Shown one piece after another: positions 32,604-43,925 of a stretch of 64,000 bases of DNA (the stretch's first letter is position 1; the number at the start of each line of letters is the position of its first letter). The position numbers were made by a program, and so were the translations under genes. Source of the stretch: Paragorgia papillata. Lineage: Eukaryota; Cnidaria; Anthozoa; Scleralcyonacea; Coralliidae. The notes below the pieces were generated by a model, which worked only from the letters and a program-made list of their open reading frames with translations, searched no databases and was not told where the DNA came from. Where the stretch lies: positions 62,001 to 126,000 of the forward strand of contig JAWNZC010000222.1 in the NCBI GenBank assembly GCA_035771165.1, in the 5' to 3' direction.

Positions 32604-32860
32604 TTAATCCATTGCTGTCCATAGGATATGAGGGTTAATATCTCTTTGATGAGTAAAATCATCTGCTGTTAGACAGAGTAAAACAATAAAGGGATCATTA
32701 TTGACCAGCTCAGGCAGGAATGGGTTAATCATTTGTTAACTCATTGCTGCCTAGGATGTCTGAGAGTTCTCTCTTTGATGAGTAAAATCATCTGGTGTTA
32801 GACAGAGTAAAACAATAAAGTGATCATTTTTGACCAGCTCAGGCAAGAATGGATTAATTA
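32604..32860. repeat. MITE-derived tandem units, block 1
   Basis: Two units of about 125-130 bp, each beginning TTAA(T/C)(C/T)CATTGCTG and ending GGCAGGAATGGGTTAAT (or the AGAATGGATTAAT variant). The inner core is GATGAGTAAAATCATCTG, GTTAGACAGAGTAAAACAAT and CAGCTCAGGCA. Confidence 0.85.
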
Positions 32861-33300
32861 AGAATTCATTAATAATAAATTTAGGTTAATGTGAGTTTCC
32901 TGCTGGCATGTGAACAGATAAAACTTAACCCAAATCCTTATCTAAAGTTCCTTCCTTATCAAAACAAAATTCCTCTTTGAGGCAATGGTATAAATGAATA
33001 CGGCAAAGGTGACAGTGGTCATACATTCTGTCACAGTCAGAGAGCTGACTCTGTAAGATCGTTCTGAATACTGGCAATCTATTAAGTCTTTCAGGGATAT
33101 TTTTTCCCACCCACCACATTCCTTTTGTAATAACATATAAATAGTCGCTTATAGCTATAAATTGTAATAATAAAACAAAAATGTAATAATTATCTAACAA
33201 ATGAGTGGCTGGAAGTGCTGTCATCCTTATCACAGAATGTGCCTCACACATTTGGATGGGTGAGACATCTACCTTACAAGTGCTGAGCACCCTTCAGCAT
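32861..33300. other. Spacer between MITE-derived blocks
   Basis: A 121-codon minus frame at 32925-33290 has no recognisable domain. Nothing else supported. Confidence 0.4.
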
Positions 33301-33505
33301 GGGTGTAGGAACCAGGGGGAAATGGGGCATGTGCCCCCCTCCCCCCCCCCCCCCCAACTTTGTCATGAAGTGCCCTTATTGCAACAGAAAAGTGCCCTTT
33401 TTATGATAAAACATGTGTTTCAAGTGTCCTTTTGAAGTCCTACCCCCTGAACAAAGTGCCCTTTTGAAGCTGTGTCCCTCCAAGATCAACTTGCTTCCTA
33501 CACCC
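33301..33505. mobile_element. MITE with GGGTGTAGGAA ends
   Basis: Starts GGGTGTAGGAACCAGGGGG and ends with the inverse CTTCCTACACCC. The interior has a C14 run and three AAGTGCCCTT words. Confidence 0.7.
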
Positions 33506-33693
33506 AGTCTGCCTCTCAGACTTTGTTAATGTCTCTAAAATGGGCAATCCCCATTTTAGGCCAGCAGACAGGACACCCTCCTCCCAGTTCAGCTACTTCC
33601 TTCGCTTAATCTCCTTTTGCCACAATTCATTACAACCAATGCCTCTGTCTCAATTTGTATCATTAAATACGACCATGATCATTAATCACTCGT

Positions 33694-34325
33694 TAATTCA
33701 TTGCTGCCTAGGATGTCTGAGGGTTCTCTCTTTAACACGAGTAAAATCATCTGGTGTTAGACGGAGTAAAACAATAAAGGGACCATTTTTGGTCAGCTCA
33801 GGCAGGAATGGGTTAATCACTTGTTAACTCATTGCTGCCTAGGATGTCTGAGGGTTCTCTCCTTGATGAGTAAAATCATCTGGTGTTAGACACAGTAAAA
33901 CAATAAAGGGACCATTTTTGGCCAGCTCAGGCAGGAATGGGTTAATCACTTGTTAACTCATTGCTGCCTAGGATGTCTGAGGGTTCTCTCTTTGATGAGT
34001 AAAATCATCTGCTGTTAGACACAGTAAAACAATAAAGGGACCATTTTTGGTCAGCTCAGGCAGGAATGGGTTAATCACTTGTTAACTCATTGCTGCCTAG
34101 GATGTCTGAGGGTTCTCTCCTTGATGAGTAAAATCATCTGGTGTTAGACACAGTAAAACAATAAAGGGACCATTTTTGGCCAGCTCAGGCAGGAATGGGT
34201 TAATCACTTGTTAACTCATTGCTGCCTAGGATGTCTGAGGGTTCTCTCTTTGATGAGTAAAATCATCTGGTGTAAGACACAGTAAAACAATAAAGGGACT
34301 GTTTTTGGAAAGCTCAGGCAGGAAC
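33694..34325. repeat. MITE-derived tandem array, block 2
   Basis: Five head-to-tail units of 120-130 bp with the core of block 1, joined by AATCACTTG. Units differ at a few sites (GGCCAGCTCAGG or GGTCAGCTCAGG, CTCTTTGATGAG or CTCCTTGATGAG). The order alternates, suggesting a two-unit amplification. The last unit is cut short at 34325. Confidence 0.9.
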
Positions 34326-35225
34326 TAAAAAGTCACACACTTTTAAAAATAAACTACTTAGCTAGAAGACAGTTTATGTCACTGACATAACTAGTGTGCA
34401 TGAATTAAAGATACTAGTTTCAGATATAAAGACAAAGGAAATAGATCATTTCCCCAGGGGAAGCTAGGGAAGGTCAGAACAGCTGTGAGGTTTTCTTCTG
34501 TTGTATAAACGAATATTGTTTCTGTGGGTGCAGATGTCTGGTGACATATATACAATTCAGCTAGCTACCCTAATAAGTGCAGTAAATGTCAAACTTGGTT
34601 GACTAATTCAATATCATAATTTTATGTCTCGTTTAAACCCAAAGGATCAGTTTTCTTCTAACTGCTGTAATTCTGGTGTGTTTTGTACACAAAAACATTG
34701 TTTGAAAAATCCACATGAAATATATGCTTCTTTGGCACTGGAAAACCATAACAGTTTTTGTGGCCAAGAGATAAAATATATTAGACATGGCTTGAAAACC
34801 ATTCAGACAAACTTTGAGGCTGATTCAGTGAACACTGATCAAGGTTGACCTCCCGCAGCAAACACAAGCCCACTCACAGCCACAATACTAATTATTGAAT
34901 ATTTAAAATCAAGCTATGTTTTGATAATGGCTAGACATTGAAATATGCAAGGATAACAAGCCATAATGACCAGGGAGTTAACGTCTGATTCTGATCAGAA
35001 TCAACCCATAACAAGGCCTGGTGCTGAAAGCTTTTATGAAAACAATATTGATTATTTTTGTCTGAAGAGGATATATTTAGTATATTTCTTAAAGCGGATA
35101 TACAGAGGGAATTTCCTAAATATGACTCAGCATATACTGTAGGTAGTGACAATTCATATTTTGCTTGAAGTACATGTACATGCATTATTATATGTCTTGG
35201 TCAATTTTGTTTTTATTAATGTTAA
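34326..35225. other. Spacer
   Basis: ORFs at 34624-34848 (plus) and 34931-35185 (minus) show no domain. No repeat seen. Confidence 0.4.
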
Positions 35226-35249
35226 AAATATTCCATAGTATCTCAAAGC

Positions 35250-35254
<5 letters not shown>

Positions 35255-35300
<46 letters not shown>
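35255..35300. repeat. TA dinucleotide repeat
   Basis: (TA)n of about 22 units directly beside the foldback element at 35301. Confidence 0.95.
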
Positions 35301-35306
<6 letters not shown>

Positions 35307-35746
35307 AGTAATAACATGACTTGAGAGAAATTAGCGATTAAATTTCCTCACCGCCGGGGGAAGATTTGTGAGATTTGTTTCACTTTTACAAATCTTCCCG
35401 AGGCAAAGGGGAAATTTAATCGCTAATTTCCAGAAAAGTCATGTTATTAGTTTGTAATATTATGATCGCCAAGGAAAACTTTGAGAATCTTGCCAACAGG
35501 AAATTTACATGGTTGATCAGAGAAGTTGCATTTAATTTTCCCGTGCATGTTGATGAGGGAAAATATATGCAAGCGGGAAATTAAGAAGAAGACAAAAGAT
35601 TTCTTTGTCTTCTAATCTCCCCTCATCAACATGCATGGGAAAATTAGAAGACAAAGGATAAATTTCCCTCTTGCATGAGCGATGAGGGAATTACAAGGTT
35701 TACATGCCCTCAGAGAACAAAAGAATCCGAGGCGATCATGGTATTA
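35301..35746 (+). mobile_element. TAATAACATGACTT foldback family, copy B
   Basis: Same ends and order as 10709-11074 (ATAAGTAATAACATGACTTG to GATCATGGTATTA), plus an extra inner hairpin GGGGAAGATTTGTGAGA / TTACAAATCTTCCC. Target was TA-rich. Confidence 0.85.
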
Positions 35747-36659
35747 ATATATATATACCGGTATATACAGTTAAACCACTTAACCTCCCTTTGTGGACAC
35801 CTCCCATAAGTGGACACCTCTTGTAAGTGGACACCTCTCGTAAGCGGACACCTCTCGTAAGTGGACACCTCTCGTAAGCGGACACCTCTTGTAAGTGGAC
35901 ACCTCTCATAAGTGGACACCTCTCGTAAGTGGACACCTCTCGTAAGTGGACACCTCTCATAAGTGGACACCTCTCGTAAGTGGACACCTCTCATAAGCAG
36001 ACACCTCTCATAAGTGGACACCTATCATAAGTGGACACCTCTCGTAAGTGGACACCTCTCGTAAGTGGACACCTCTCGTAAGTGGACACCTCGTAAGTGG
36101 ACACCTCCTGTAAGGGGACACCTCGCATAAGCAGACACCTCTTGTAAGTGGACACCTCACATAAGCAGACACCTCTAGCAAGCAGACACCTCTCGTAAGT
36201 GGACACCTCGTGTAAGTGGACACCTCTCGTAAGTGGACACCTCTCGTAAGTGGATACCTCACATAAGCAGACACCTCTAGCAAGCAGACACCTCTCGTAA
36301 GTGGACACCTCTCGTAAGTGGACACCTCTCGTAAGTGGACACCTCTCGTAAGTGGACACCTCTCGTAAGTGGACACCTCTCGTAAGCAGACACCTCGTGT
36401 AAGTGGACACCTCTCGTAAGTGGACACCTCGCATAAGCAGACACCTCGCATAAGCAGACACCTCTCGTAAGTGGACACCTCCCGTAAGCAGACACCTCTC
36501 GTAAGTGGAGACCTCCCGTAAGTGGACACCTTGCGTAAGCAGACACCTCTCATAAGTGGACACCTCACATAAGTGGACACCTCGCATAAGCAGACACCTC
36601 TAGCAAGCAGACACCTCGCGTAAGCGGAAACCTCTTGTAAGTGGACACCTCTCGTAAGC

Positions 36660-36716
36660 GGAAGCCATGCATGCTTAGGTCCTGGCAAAATGTCTATTAT
36701 ATCACTATATTTATGA
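36660..36716. repeat. Non-satellite interruption, copy 1
   Basis: GGAAGCCATGCATGCTTAGG, then TCCTGG and TCTATTATATCACTATATTT, interrupts the 17-bp array. The second copy is at 37256-37313. It shows the array was extended by a block of about 600 bp. Confidence 0.85.
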
Positions 36717-37255
36717 CCTCTCATAAGCAGACACCTCTCATAAGCAGACACCTCGCGTAAGCAGACACCTCGCGTAAGCAGACACCTCGCGTAAGCAGAC
36801 ACCTCGCGTAAGCAGACACCTCGTGTAAGCAGACACCTCGTGTAAGCAGACACCTCGCGTAAGCGGACACCTTGCGTAAGCAGACACCTCATGTAAGCAG
36901 ACACCTCGCGTAAGCAGACACCTCGCGTAAGCAGACACCTCGCATAAGTGGACACCTCGCGTAAGCAGACACCTCATGTAAGCAGAGACCTCATGTAAGT
37001 GGACAACTCTTGTAAGTGGACAACTCTTGTAAGTGGACACCTCGCGTAAGCAGACACCTCGTGTAAGCAGACACCTCATGTAAGCGGACAACTCTTGTAA
37101 GCGGCCAACTCTTGTAAGTGGACACCTCGCATAAGCAGACACCTCGTGTAAGCAGACACCTCATGTAAGCGGACAACTCTTGTAAGCGGACAACTCTTGT
37201 AAGCGGACACCTCTCATACATGGACACCTCTCATACGTGGACACCTCTCATAAGC

Positions 37256-37313
37256 GGAAACTATGCATGGTTAGGTCCTGGTGAAACGTCTATTATATCA
37301 CTATATTTACGAC
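37256..37313. repeat. Non-satellite interruption, copy 2
   Basis: About 88% like 36660-36716 (GGAAACTATGCATGGTTAGG and TCTATTATATCACTATATTT), near the right end of the element. Confidence 0.85.
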
Positions 37314-37390
37314 CTCTGGTAAGCGGATACCTCCCTAAGTGGACATCATTACTTGGTTCTGAAGGTGTCCACTTATGGGAGGTTTGTCTG

Positions 37391-38100
37391 TAAATATATA
37401 TACAGTATATACAGTATACTGTATATATTATAATTAAATAATATTAATTATTAATAATAAAGTTAATAAGTAATTAAGAATTATTTAATTAATTTATTAA
37501 ATAATTAATTAACTAATTTTAAAACTAATTAATTATAATTAAAATTAGAAGCTATTTAATTACAGTACATGTATTAAATTATATTATATTATAAATATTG
37601 GATAGTAATGTTTTAAATAAATAATTTCCACTTTTAAAAACACTAAATTCTTGTGAAGGCAAAGCCAGTGATATTTTTTGTCCCATGTGTAAATTTAATT
37701 GCAAACGGAAGTACCGGTACTTAAAAATTCTTCAATGTGTTGAAACAACTTCATATTAATTACTCAAAATACTTTAAATATCTTGGAATTTCCCGCACAT
37801 AAGTGGAAGCTAAACAAAAAATATTTATGAAATTGACAGAATTGTAGCGTTAAAACTATTATTCTTGCATGAGACGAATGTTAAATTCTTCGAGGAACAA
37901 ACCCTGGGGTTCTTGCTCACCCGAAATTTTTAAATTTCATTTTCTACAGGTTGCTGATTGAATCTATCAATCAAAATTACAATGTTGTGTATCAATATTG
38001 CAAAGTTGCACACAAGAGAACATCTGGTTTGACTATAATTTTAAAGGTCAAGTACTGTGTATTGCATGGTGGCTGTGTGGTCCCTGGTAGTGTGTGAGAA
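37391..38100. other. AT-rich spacer
   Basis: 37400-37620 is almost pure A/T with TAATTAATT words and the TATACAGTATATACAGTATA palindrome. No gene. Confidence 0.5.
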
Positions 38101-38104
38101 GTAA

Positions 38105-38285
38105 TATTTATTTGCTAAGCTTTCAGCCTGTTGACTCATTAGCCTTCATCAGAGCAACCTAACAACAAGCTGTCGGCTAACATCATTAATATTTATGATA
38201 ATAAATAATGTTAGCCAACAGCTTGTTGTTATATTGCTCTGATGAAGACCTGAGTCAACAGGTCGAAAGCTTAGCAAATAAATAT
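38105..38285. mobile_element. Foldback element
   Basis: Inverted arms: ATTTATTTGCTAAGCTTTC, TTCATCAGAGCAA and AACAACAAGCTGT on the left, ACAGCTTGTTGTT, TTGCTCTGATGAA and AGCTTAGCAAATAAAT on the right. The loop is AT-rich. GTCAACAGG..AAGCTTAGCAAATAAAT resembles words near 9565-9600. Confidence 0.8.
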
Positions 38286-38334
38286 AAAGCGTGGTGTTTC
38301 CACAAAACTTACTGCCATTTGCAAGCCACTGTTA

Positions 38335-38570
38335 GGCTTGCGATTATTTTCACATTTGTTTACATTTGAAAGTTGAAAGTTTCACCACAAGACATTGAGC
38401 ATTTAAAAACAAACCAATCAACTTGCGGCATCATTTCAAAGAAACCTGTCAAAATGACACTGCAAGTTGATTGATTTGTTTTTTAATGTTCAATGTTTTC
38501 TGGTGAAACACTGAAACTCATAAACAAATGTGAAAATAATTGCAAGCCTAATGGTGGCTTGCAAATGGCA
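38335..38570. mobile_element. Foldback element
   Basis: GCAAGCCACTGTTAGGCTTG, TATTTTCACATTTGTTTA and AACTTGC on the left pair with TAAACAAATGTGAAAATA and CAAGCCTAATGGTGGCTTGC on the right. The inner pair ACAAACCAATCAACTTG / CAAGTTGATTGATTTG also matches. It is non-coding. Confidence 0.8.
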
Positions 38571-38676
38571 GTATTTTTAAAACTAATATTATGTAAACAA
38601 ACTCTTGGTCATGAATGTGCAGTTTGCATTGTCAGACGACCGGCCAACCTCAATAGAAGTGTCTCAAAAACACCGT

Positions 38677-39549
38677 TGATGGCATTTTTTGTTACAAGCA
38701 GGCAACCATGCTAAACCGTATAGGATAGTGTATACTTTGAAGGTGAGGGATGTTGGCAGTCGTAATTATTGATTATATATACTAAAATTTAGAGCTTTTT
38801 GATAGCACAATGTGATGGATGGGATATCTGTAAAGTGCTGCCTATTTATGTTTGTGCTTTATTTGAATTAGCTAAATTCAAAATGCTATCCAATCAGCGT
38901 GCCTCTAGTTTTGCTTAACCTAATTCGCATAACTCACAATCATAAACAAACAAGAAATATGGCGTGAATGCTACAGGAAAGTCTCATAAAATACTTCGTT
39001 TTATTTTGGTAATTTGCCGATACCGCCATTTATCTACTGTTATAAAGCTAAGCTTTTGTCCTATAGTATAGTATTGCTCATAATATCCATAGACATTTAA
39101 CTCACCGGTTCAACAGTACTATCTTGTGATACATGGAAGGCAACCGGCCTAATCATCTTGATCAATGTCTAAGCTAAATTTCTACGCTGGTTGCCTGCTT
39201 GTAACAAAAAGTTTTCAGATTGTTGTGGCTGTTCTTCTAAGTGTTATATTTAGGCGAATTTGCACCATGTTTCTTGTTTGTTTATAATTGTGAGCTATGC
39301 GAATTAGAATAATCAGAACTTCAGGCACGCTGATTGGATAGCATTCTGAATATTCTGAATTCAAATAATACACAAACGTAAATAGGCATCGCTTTACAGA
39401 TATCCCATCCATCACATTGTGCTTTAAAAAAGCTCAAAATTTTAGTATATAAATCTTTAATCACGACTGCCAACACCCCTCACCTTCAAAGTATACACTA
39501 TCCGATATGATGTAGCATGGTTGCCTGTTTGTAACAAAAAATGCCATCA
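38677..39549. mobile_element. Large foldback element (~870 bp)
   Basis: Left arm 38677-38985 and right arm 39244-39549. Paired words include GATGGCATTTTTTGTTACAA, GGATGGGATATCTGTAAAG, TATCCAATCAGCGTGCC and ATAAACAAACAAGAAA. The middle (38986-39243) repeats GGTTGCCTGCTTGTAACAAA of the terminus, so an extra terminus is embedded there. No coding sequence. Confidence 0.85.
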
Positions 39550-40985
39550 AAAGTAATAATTAATAATCACCTGTAACACTTTGAGGCCTGGACCTCTCCC
39601 TGTGCTGAATAAAATCGTCTGTGAAGACTTCAAAGTGTTAAAACAAAATGCCAAAGTGAGTACTGAATGTCTGAGTACAGACTTGATGTCTGTGTGTCAA
39701 ATGAAAAGGACAGTATTATTAAGAGTTGATTTATTATTAGTTTCTGTTACAGAATTTTGCTTTCCACTTGACAAATTGAGAAACAATGGACACAGACTAG
39801 TTTCAGTGGTTTCTAATCCCAACCAAAAATAAATTCTAACCCTTATCTTACCCATAATCCTAACTTTATAAAAGCGAATATCCCCTCAAAACAATGTCTT
39901 CTACCCGAGGAAGCAACCCTTATAATTTGAAATCAGCTCGAGCGAGACTCGAGATAAATGGTCTTACCGTATGTTTTTTCCTTCCATATCAAAGACTTTT
40001 CATCCCAGTTTACTTTAACAAGTCCAAACCTAGCAAAAAGCAGTTAATATTGCTTTATCTTCATCGGTATTCAAAAGCACGTGGAACGCCATCTTGGATA
40101 TTTAAATTTCTCGGACATTCAGGCAAAGAGCGCGTGCAGGCTAAAACAAGGCCCTAAACACCCTGCGAGGGCAATTTATATTCAGTTTATCATATTATCT
40201 ATGCTTACGAAAGAAAAAGGAAAGTCTGAAATAAAGAATGTTTAGAGGTTCAAGTAGGTACAAAGGTATGGAAAGTTTCAACATAAAAAACAATTCAAGA
40301 ACTGTGAAAATATCGTTCATATTTCTGACGAGAACGCAACTACAAACGTTTAAGTCCTTTCACGACTTCAAGTTTTAAAAGCGACTAAAAATACATTTCT
40401 GTATCTAAAATACTTCTGATATGCTTACCTCGTAAACCCACTTGTTAAAAGAAGACGAAAGACAATATCAACTGTCGAAATAAAATACAAGATATGCAGT
40501 CGCTCTTCCTCAAGCCAACGCTCTAAACGTTGAGAAAGAAAGCTCCGACAATAGAAACTCTTTTCGCTGTTTTTTTAAAGTCAAAGTCGAGATTTTTCAG
40601 GGAATATTTTTTCTTTTATTCAGCGAAGCAAAAATCCAAAACATTATTTTCAATCTTGAACGAAATTTTCCCGCTTCAGCAGCTGGTATGCTCACGTCAT
40701 CAACACGAAACATGATTGGTCGCTTGAAGAGAATTTCTATTCTTAGTTTTTTTGCCTTTTATATTGTTCATGATTTGAAAGTGTTTTATCGCGGGTTTCG
40801 CCTTCTTTAGCAAAAACATTTCTTCCTACTTTACTTTTCAGTCCTAGAAACCTAGCAAAAACAAGTTAACTGGACATCACTTTTTTCGTCAACAAACGGG
40901 ACACGGCAGCACAAGGCAGCACTGCGAGAGGATAACCGGAAATTGAGGTCAGCGCTGTGAAATACTTTGTGGCATATCGTTATTA
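39550..40985. other. Spacer
   Basis: ORFs at 39581, 39894 and 40530 have no recognisable domain. A CG-containing patch at 40860-40980 resembles a first-exon or promoter area but has no clear ORF. Confidence 0.4.
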
Positions 40986-41027
40986 AGGTTTCGTTTTAAA
41001 AAGGCCCGGGTAAATTTGGTCTTTTAA

Positions 41028-41222
41028 ATTAACGAGAGTCATCAGAGGGGGCCCATCTTGCCAGCGCGTGGGCACCAATGGCGGACTCGAAAGACGCGCG
41101 GGGGACTGTGGCAGGGGATTTAAAAAACACGATCGAGTGTCCCAGTCCCCCGCGCGTCTTTCGAGTCTGCCACAGGGTTCCCACGCGCTGCCAAGATGGG
41201 CTCCCTGTGGAGTCATCCATCA
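41028..41222. repeat. GC-rich foldback
   Basis: GACTCGAAAGACGCGCGGGG on the left pairs with CCCCGCGCGTCTTTCGAGTC on the right. Outer words GCCCATCTTGCCAGCGCGTG / CACGCGCTGCCAAGATGGGC also pair. The loop is about 30 bp. The minus ORFs at 40983 and 41029 are artefacts. Confidence 0.85.
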
Positions 41223-41268
41223 CAAGTGCATGACGGGCGAACATTAGGACCGGACAAGAATTAAGGAG

Positions 41269-41417
41269 ATTTTCCAATGGCGAATTTCGTCGCGCGAGGC
41301 GACATTGCTATTTTAAAATTGAACAGATTGGAATAGATTTTTAATTAGTCCCATTCGAGAGATGGTGAGAGAAAAGTAAAACGTCTCTTCACGCGACAAA
41401 ATTCGCCAGTGGAAAAC
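41269..41417. mobile_element. Short MITE (149 bp)
   Basis: TTTTCCAATGGCGAATTTCG against CGACAAAATTCGCCAGTGGA, plus AAA, form terminal inverted repeats. Non-coding. Confidence 0.8.
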
Positions 41418-41538
41418 CGGCTACGAGGAGATTTGGATTGTTCGAACTGACACACGGACATAACATATTCACTGTTATTTTTAATGTAATTAGCAATAAC
41501 TTACAAATCAGTATTTTTTCATATTTTCCATTTCTATT

Positions 41539-41681
41539 TAGTATAAACCAACTAGTCAAGTATTACAAATGCTGGATCCCGATTGGTTGAGTGAAATTTT
41601 CAATGTAATTTAGGGCAGAAAACTTTCCCGAGGTTTCAGTTGTTTCTTGCAATAGTTTGACCAACTGGTTGGTTTATACTA
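41539..41681. mobile_element. Short MITE (143 bp)
   Basis: TAGTATAAACCAACTAGTCAA against TTGACCAACTGGTTGGTTTA then TACTA. TA flanks. Confidence 0.75.
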
Positions 41682-43250
41682 ACTTCGTTTATAAGTCGTC
41701 CTCAATTCATAGACAACTGCTCTAACTGTTTATATATTTTTTCTCCATATAGAACAGGTGGATAATTAATCTAAATAAAACTATTATTACACGATATTAA
41801 TATTTCAGAATATAAGATATTTTGTCTAGATTCTAAGACGGGTTGAAGAACCAGGAATAATCATTGTCAATTCAGAGTGTTCATTCTATTCACACACAGT
41901 GTATTACTTGACTGCAGCCATAAGAAGCTTTGGCCACTGAATGTTAAATTCATCTTTAATATTTCACTCTTAAAGCTCCGTCATCACTTGCACGCCACTG
42001 CAGTTGAAACTGTTAATCGTTCATCCCAATTTTCAAAATAGCATTTTTCACCAGCTTGGACATTCATTGTTGGTCTCGTCTCTGAGTCTTGTCTGGTGAC
42101 TTCACCGACTTTATCATTGTAAGATGATAATTGTTGATCTGCTGGTCCGGCTGGTTAATAGCAACACAGTAGCTTGCATTCAATGAACACCACATTTCAC
42201 GTCAGTTGCATTCTAGAACAAGGTAAAATTCTTGTATGAGCATCAAGGTTACCTCAGCAACCAATCACAGCGCGTGATTTTCCCGGAAGTAACCCGTGCC
42301 ATAAAATAAACGACATTAAAACATTTTCACTGCGCTTTAACGAAGAGAAACACTGTACCTTTAACTTTGTGGTTCAATAGAAAGAGAGGTTTTTGACGGA
42401 AATACCACACCATCCAAAGGAAGACGTAATCTTAATATCAATATTAAAAAAATAATATTGATAAGTATAATAATTGATAAATTATTATTGGGGGGGGGGG
42501 GGGTGTTAGTAAATATTTCACAGATAGACGCCATTTTATTTTCAGTTAACACTGCACTTGGCTCTAAACTCAATCATATTAGTTTTCTGTTAACATTCAA
42601 TAATACATTTTGATTGTACTTACTTTCTGGTGCCATCAGACATGTCTAAAGCGGCCACAAAACCGCTTATGCCAGGGAACCCGACCTGTACCAGTACATT
42701 GGTACATTTCACTCAGTAATCGCAATATTAGCTTGATAATTAATAGTTAACTACTAATCTATTCTCTAGCTATAATATTTAACCAGTTGTGTTACGAGCG
42801 CGAGAAAGAGATTGGCCGCGTTTGCTGCAGGACTTAATATTGCACAAACAAAGTAAATATAAACCATTGCACCAACCTATAGCGCAAGAAGTTATCGTTA
42901 ACAATCAGTTGACATCCATCCATTGCGTACTTTCAATAATAGTTCATATATTTCAGCTCTGCGACCAACGTTGGAATTCTCAAATAATATCATTATAGCT
43001 GTTTTGTCAGACTCATCTGCAATTTAAAGAATTTGAATGAATGAAGACGCTAACGGACAAATATTTAATTCCCTCTCTCGGATCTAAAATTACAGTATCT
43101 TTAATGCATTTTATCAGCAGTTTGACTCTAATTGTACTTACAACAAAGCTTCTGCATTAGTCACCCACACAGCATACGATTAAGGACTCGAACACAGCTA
43201 ACTCTATCAACAGCTTGTGGTCGATATTCTTGCACCAATGGTCGCGGTAT
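41682..43250. other. Spacer
   Basis: Contains a G13 run at about 42490-42503. No gene or clear element; the minus ORF at 42361-42573 has no domain. Confidence 0.4.
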
Positions 43251-43925
43251 GAACACCATCAGTTTAAACTAAGAGGTTGAAGAACAGCCAGTTGCACTCT
43301 AGGGTCATTAGACCAACAGTCTCATTTAGGAATCTGAACATTCTGGATTTCTGGATGACATCGTAAAAGTTTCAGTGCATGGTGCATTGTCAGGTGAGGG
43401 AGTGTCAGTGTAGCAATTCAGCTGAGTTGCTGTAGTAGACAACAGCTCTGGTTAGCTCGTATTGATCCAGTCAGCAGCATGGTAAAGCTGAAATAAAGCA
43501 AGTCTGTTAGCTTCTGTAAAAAGTCTCGCGAGGTGGTCTCAGTCTGGCTAGGTTTGGAAACAAGGCTGCTGGGAGAACGACGAACAGGCGTCATCATCAA
43601 GTTGTTACGGACAAAGCTCAGCAGAAGATACGTTGCCAGAGGGAACAGAGAAACATTGCCATCCTGAAGTGAAGGTCAACTGTGGTTCGTAATAACTTTC
43701 GTTTGTTCGCATGGACACCATCATTGTCTAAAGTAGGGATGTCCAAGTATAGCCAGTTGCATTCTAGGCTCATCAGCGCCATTTGAAAGTCTCAAGATTC
43801 TGGATGTGTTTCATCGTGTGGGTAGTTCCACACACAGAAATTGAATTGAAGTACACCAAATTTCGACTGCCATAGAAGTTTCAGTGCATGGTCCACTGTC
43901 AAGGGACAGCTCCCAGTTTTAAAGA
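43251..43925. repeat. Two diverged direct copies of a ~170-bp repeat
   Basis: 43251-43420 and 43713-43912 share ACACCATCA, AGCCAGTTGCA(C/T)TCTAGG, ATTCTGGAT, and GTTTCAGTGCATGGT(G/C)CA. A further AGTTGCATTCTAG is at 42203. The copies are too diverged for a fresh duplication. Family unknown. Confidence 0.6.

Larger units (their letters stand above)
35793..37350. repeat. 17-bp satellite GTGGACACCTCTCGTAA
   Basis: Roughly 85 copies with sub-families GCAGACACCTCGCGTAA, GCGGACACCTC and GGACAACTCTTGTAA clustered by position. Because 51 bp equals 17 codons, minus frames read as 17-residue repeats (LREVSTYERCPLTRGV). These are not genes. Confidence 0.95.
35768..37390. mobile_element. TIR-bounded element filled by a 17-bp satellite
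   Basis: Left end ACAGTTAAACCACTTAACC then TCCC. The right end is the inverted GGGAGGTTTGTCTGT. TA on both outer sides. CCTCCCATAAGTGGACAC near the left end pairs with GTGTCCACTTATGGGAGG at the right end. The interior is almost entirely the 17-bp satellite. Mariner-like TA target is an inference. Confidence 0.65.

Noticed and set aside
35710..37227. Arginine/threonine/cysteine-rich repeat proteins on the minus strand
   Set aside because: All frames of the 17-bp satellite are open and alike; no start or splice context supports a gene.
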